Positions 6,464 to 9,327 of a stretch of DNA of 9,327 nt are shown one piece after another (positions within the stretch are counted from its first letter, which is position 1; each line of letters opens with the position of its first letter). Made by a program: the position numbers and the translations under genes. Under the pieces are notes generated by a model. It was not told the DNA's origin. It worked only from the letters and a program-made list of their open reading frames with translations, and searched no databases. This DNA is from Deltaproteobacteria bacterium (lineage in GTDB: Bacteria; Bdellovibrionota; UBA1018; UBA923). Where the stretch lies: assembly GCA_016194725.1 (NCBI GenBank), contig JACQAW010000001.1, forward strand, positions 1 through 9,327, in the 5' to 3' direction.

Positions 6464-7995
6464 CTACCATTTTCGAGGGTCGTAATCTTTGGCGTTCAAA
6501 CAGGGGTCACGCCCGGTACGGCTGGCAAGGGCGGCCCATTCGGCCATCGATTTGCCGCCCCAGACGTCATTGACGTCAGACGACCACGAATGCGCGCGCG
6601 CGTAGGCCATTTCTTCGTCGATGGAGCGGATGTTCCAGATGGGCTGGCGGGTTTTCAAATCAATGCCGTCCCACCAGCCAACGAACTCGACACCCTGGGC
6701 TTTCCAGAAAGCACGTGGCGCAAATTCGGGATTGTCGAGGCACCAGACAAACCCGCGCTGCCCGGTGAGATACAGGAAAAGCAAATCGCGCCCGCTGCCG
6801 GGCACGACCACCACCGAAAAGCCATGCTTCTTCGGGAAGATCTGATGATTCCAGTCGGGGTGATAAAACGAAACATTCGGATTATTGATATTGAGCGCGA
6901 ACTTCGAATAATCGTGAACTCCGATGACGACGTACCGCCCGATAACGGACACGATACACACCAGATGAATACGGGATAAAAGGTGAACGTATAGATGAAA
7001 AGCGCCGCAAGCAAAGGCAACGCGCGTTTCATGAGCAGCTTGAAGTCAGCGGCGTCGGCACCCGTAAACCAAAGTGCGGTGATCAGCGGCAGCCCCGCGT
7101 TGATTCCCGACTCCTTAAACCATGCCAGCAGCAGATTCTTGACATAGCCAAAGCTGACGCGTTCCTGCCAGTTGCCAAAATACCAGTTTTTGATGCGCGG
7201 CCCGGTATGAATGATCCAGGGCAAATCGCCCTGCGTGCCGACGTGATTACTCCAGGCAAACCATGCAAAGCCCGTCACCGAGGCTGCGGCGAAAGCGACA
7301 CAAACTTTGCGAAAGCGCTTGATCGCGAGTAGCTGCCTGACCGAGCGAGAAATAGCGATTTCGGTACCCAGCCAGAAGGCCCCGCAGAATACGAAAATCT
7401 GGGGTTTTTGCATGAAGGTCAAAGCCCAGGCCAGCCCGCCAGCGAACGGCCGCCGCCTGAGCGAGAATAAAATCGCGAAAACTCCGAACGTGAGCACGCG
7501 ATTTTCGATCATGGTGTAAGTCGCGTATCGCAGCCAAAGCTCGTCCGTGCCCAGCAGTATCGCGGCAATCGCGCCCGCCACCGGGCCCCAGAGCTGTGCC
7601 GCGAGCAGCGCCGCGGCCAGTACGCCGATGGCAGAGAAGACGATGCTGAATACTTTTCCCAGGACTTCGACCTCGGTGTCGCATTCGGGACCGGAAATAA
7701 CGCGCGCCGCGACACCCTGCACCCACTCAAAAAGGGTGAGTTCCAGATTAAAAGGATTACGCCCGAAATGGATTTGCGGGCCTTGGAGTACCGAATGCCC
7801 CGGCTCCTGGCAATAGATGCGGATAATGCCAGCCGTGTAGGCCTGCCGCTCGGCGCTGCGCCCGCCCGCGACCCGCTCAAATGCCAGGGGCAGGGTAAAA
7901 AGCAGAAAACAGAAAACCACCAGCGCTACCGTGGCTCCAGAGGAGTAAACAGGGCCCAATTTCTTGAGGAACTTCTTGAGCATCGAAAGCCGCAT
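6464..7995 (-). pseudogene. GT-C/GT39-like membrane glycosyltransferase interrupted by a frameshift
   Basis: Two overlapping frames encode one protein. The first (ATG 7995) gives an N-terminal membrane helix (VALVVFCFLLFTLPLAF), a periplasmic-type loop (ERQAYTAGIIR, later LELTLFEWVQG) and further helices as far as FIYTFTFYPVFIWC near 6960. Past this point it becomes a Ser/Arg-rich tail and stops at 6655. The second frame carries the natural continuation, VSVIGRYVVIGVHDYSKF, then GSGRDLLFLYLTGQRGFVW and FWKAQGVEFVGWWDG, to a TAG at 6464. Joined, the product would be about 510 residues, a normal size for enzymes of this type, which move a sugar from a polyprenyl-phosphate carrier to an envelope acceptor. 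Family and topology are inferred from the pattern. Restoring the frame needs one extra base between about 6950 and 6980. No slippery heptamer is seen there, so mutation or an assembly error is likelier than programmed frameshifting. A second ATG at 7983 could also be the start; neither has a clear Shine-Dalgarno sequence. Confidence 0.8.
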
Positions 7996-8010
7996 AAGTT
8001 TGCATCTAGT

Positions 8011-8033
8011 TATAATCGATACTAATGTGAAGG
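8011..8033 (+). promoter_or_regulatory. Candidate promoter -10 and ribosome binding site of the heptose operon
   Basis: The 42-base gap between the divergent glycosyltransferase and kinase genes contains a perfect TATAAT (8011-8016), 21 bases before ATG 8038, and GAAGG (8029-8033) four bases before the start. Transcription would begin near 8023. The expected -35 position falls inside the first codons of the divergent gene and shows no TTGACA-like hexamer, so an activator or a weak promoter is possible. The reverse strand reads TATAAC over the same bases, so the two genes may have overlapping divergent promoters. Confidence 0.5.
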
Positions 8034-8037
8034 CACA

Positions 8038-9027
8038 ATGATCATTGTGCGGTCCCCACTACGAATTAGCTTTGCCGGCGGCGGAACGGATATGCGGGAC
8101 TATTACCGTAACGACTTCGGCGCCGTTTGCAGCATGGCGATCAATAAATACGTTTACGTGACCGTCAACGACCTTGCGACTTATTTTCCCCATCGCTTTC
8201 GAATCGCCTACTCGCAGACCGAGCTGGTGCAAGACGCAGCTTCAGTGAAGCACCCGATCGTCCGCGAGGCGCTGGCCTCAATGAAACTCAACGGTGGCAT
8301 CGACATCAATGTCATGGCCGACATTCCGGCGGGTACGGGAATGGGATCGAGCTCCTGTTTCACCGTGTCGCTCTTGCATGCCCTGCACGCTTTCAAGAAC
8401 GAGCTGGTCAGCAAAGAGCAGCTGGCGCGCGAAGCCAGTCGGCTGGAGATCGATATTTTAAAAGAGCCCATTGGAAAGCAGGACCAGTTCGCTTCGGCAT
8501 TCGGTGGCATCAACCTGTTTCGTTTTCAGAAAAATGAACAGGTGAGCGTCGAGCCCCTGCCCATGTCGGATACTGCGCGCAAGAAGCTCATGAACTCGCT
8601 ATTGATGTTCTACCTGGGTGGAAACCGCAACGCGTCCGAAATTCTGCGTGGCCAGTCATTGAACGCGGGGGCCAACCGGGTTCACCTGGACAAGATGCGC
8701 GCGCAGGCGGTTCGTGCAGCCGAGATTCTGGCCGGCAACGCATCGCTGGACGAGCTGGGCCAGCTGCTTAACGAGGGCTGGCAACTCAAAAGAAGTTTGG
8801 CCGATGGCATCACGAACCCCGAAGTCGAACTTGCTCTGCAAAAGGCGCTTGAAGCGGGCGCACTGGGCGGCAAGCTGCTGGGTGCCGGCGGAACCGGTTT
8901 TTTGCTGTTTTATTGCCCAAAAGACCGCAAGCCCCACGTGCGCCGCGCGCTTGAAAACTACTCCGAGGTCCACTTTCAGGTGGACGACCTAGGAAGCACG
9001 CTTCTATATTATGGCGCAAATGGTTAA
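8038..9027 (+). CDS. hddA: GHMP kinase, D-glycero-D-manno-heptose 7-phosphate kinase type, 329 aa
   Basis: This cytoplasmic small-molecule kinase is predicted to phosphorylate C1 of D-glycero-alpha-D-manno-heptose 7-phosphate with ATP, giving the 1,7-bisphosphate on the route to nucleotide-activated heptose. The three GHMP motifs are present: N-terminal RSPLRISFAGGGTD (5-18), the ATP-binding loop PAGTGMGSSSCF (97-108) and the C-terminal glycine-rich GGKLLGAGGTGFLLFY (277-292). PIGKQDQFASAFGGIN (144-159) holds the likely catalytic Asp149. Length matches the family. The N-terminus begins right at motif 1, which fixes ATG 8038. The SIS isomerase gene starts 17 bases before this gene ends, so the two are probably translationally coupled, and that partner supports heptose as substrate. 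Related GHMP enzymes such as fucokinase-type proteins share these motifs, so the sugar specificity rests mainly on overall resemblance and the neighbour. Confidence 0.88.
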   Translation: MIIVRSPLRISFAGGGTDMRDYYRNDFGAVCSMAINKYVYVTVNDLATYFPHRFRIAYSQTELVQDAASVKHPIVREALASMKLNGGIDINVMADIPAGTGMGSSSCFTVSLLHALHAFKNELVSKEQLAREASRLEIDILKEPIGKQDQFASAFGGINLFRFQKNEQVSVEPLPMSDTARKKLMNSLLMFYLGGNRNASEILRGQSLNAGANRVHLDKMRAQAVRAAEILAGNASLDELGQLLNEGWQLKRSLADGITNPEVELALQKALEAGALGGKLLGAGGTGFLLFYCPKDRKPHVRRALENYSEVHFQVDDLGSTLLYYGANG

Positions 9028-9327
9028 AGACCCGCGCTTTGAAAACGACGTGCCCGATGCCGATTCGCCAGGGGAATATTTCGCTGCTTACGCGCGTGAG
9101 CTTGCAAAAGCCGCCGCAAAAGTTTCTCACGAGAATATTCAGGAAGCCTTCGATTTGCTGACGCAGGCATTGAAGCGCAACCACCGAATCTATGTTGCCG
9201 GCAATGGCGGCTCCTGTTCGATTGCCGACCACCTTTGCTGCGACATGATGAAAGGCACCCACATCCATGGCAAGCCGGCACTGAAAGTCCATTCGCTCAC
9301 CTCGGCACCCGCGCTGCTGACTGCGCT
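9011..9327 (+). CDS. gmhA: SIS-domain phosphoheptose isomerase-like protein (C-terminus beyond window)
   Basis: Only the first 105 codons are present. After a polar N-terminus and a helix (PGEYFAAYARELAKAAAKV), the SIS domain begins at RIYVAGNGGSCSIADHLCCD (GNGGS at 64-68) and continues through MMKGTHIHGKPALKVHSL to APALLTA at the edge. GmhA proteins convert sedoheptulose 7-phosphate into D-glycero-D-manno-heptose 7-phosphate, the substrate of the kinase encoded just upstream. His74 lines up with His61 of E. coli GmhA, while Asp78 replaces the usual Glu65. This resembles the branch of SIS proteins with an H-x-x-x-D-x-x-K-G pattern, so the exact reaction is less certain than the fold. ATG 9011 overlaps the kinase gene by 17 bases and has AGGAAG (8991-8996) 14 bases upstream. 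ATG 9020 in the same frame is a possible alternative with a poorer spacing. Confidence 0.8.
   Translation, partial: MAQMVKDPRFENDVPDADSPGEYFAAYARELAKAAAKVSHENIQEAFDLLTQALKRNHRIYVAGNGGSCSIADHLCCDMMKGTHIHGKPALKVHSLTSAPALLTA

Noticed and set aside
6374..6979. Plus-strand 201-aa frame opposite the glycosyltransferase C-terminus
   Set aside because: The minus-strand product has family-like motifs and continues the upstream membrane domain; the plus-strand product has none.
6945..7020. Programmed -1 ribosomal frameshift in the glycosyltransferase
   Set aside because: The shift direction fits -1, but no X-XXY-YYZ slippery heptamer in the correct register and no obvious downstream hairpin were found near the junction.
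8810..9292. Minus-strand 160-aa frame opposite the end of hddA and gmhA
   Set aside because: It is antisense to two recognisable genes and has no domain of its own.
1..9327. CRISPR array, tRNA, rRNA, transposon or phage attachment site
   Set aside because: No spaced identical repeats, cloverleaf-like sequence, transposase motifs or terminal inverted repeats were seen by eye. The only long repeat array is the coding hexamer at 498-569.

Overview
The window is chromosomal DNA of moderate GC content (my estimate, not a full count) from a bacterium with an outer membrane. The support for this is a predicted outer-membrane beta-barrel, a complete bacterial-type SMC protein, and the start of a heptose/surface-glycan operon. 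The SMC N-terminus and the two-cysteine Ig-like repeats resemble proteins I know from Bdellovibrio-like lineages, but that placement is a weak inference.

Layout. (1) Positions 1-1354, minus strand: the N-terminal 451 codons of a secreted protein that runs off the left edge. It has a signal peptide, an N-terminal domain with an Asp/His/Arg-rich stretch, a (Pro-Thr)15 linker built on 12 perfect hexamer repeats, then two-cysteine Ig-like repeats. No plus-strand reading here is credible. (2) 1355-1526: regulatory gap with a 15-bp dyad beside a -10-like box and short direct repeats. (3) 1527-1814, minus: a small unrecognised 95-aa protein with a good ribosome binding site. (4) 1957-2616, plus: a small signal-peptide beta-barrel protein, divergent from (3) and convergent with smc. 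(5) 2665-6300, minus: full-length smc (1211 aa) with all head, hinge and coil landmarks. (6) 6464-7995, minus: a GT-C/GT39-like membrane glycosyltransferase broken by a single -1 frameshift near 6950-6980. (7) 8038-9027, plus: hddA-type heptose-7-phosphate kinase, followed with a 17-base overlap by a gmhA-like SIS isomerase (9011 onward) cut by the right edge.

Functional links. The kinase and isomerase belong to one pathway, NDP-heptose formation for a surface polysaccharide. The divergent membrane glycosyltransferase could act on the same envelope glycans. smc is a housekeeping gene with no partner (scpA, scpB) in view. The secreted Ig-repeat protein, the small protein and the beta-barrel form a separate envelope/secretion block; apart from gene order and a shared upstream 9-mer nothing ties them together.

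I see no CRISPR array, tRNA, rRNA, insertion sequence or clearly new multi-gene system. The observations most worth following are the frameshifted glycosyltransferase, the repeat-built secreted protein with its acidic segment and upstream dyads, the unknown 95-aa protein, and the Asp-for-Glu difference in the SIS isomerase.
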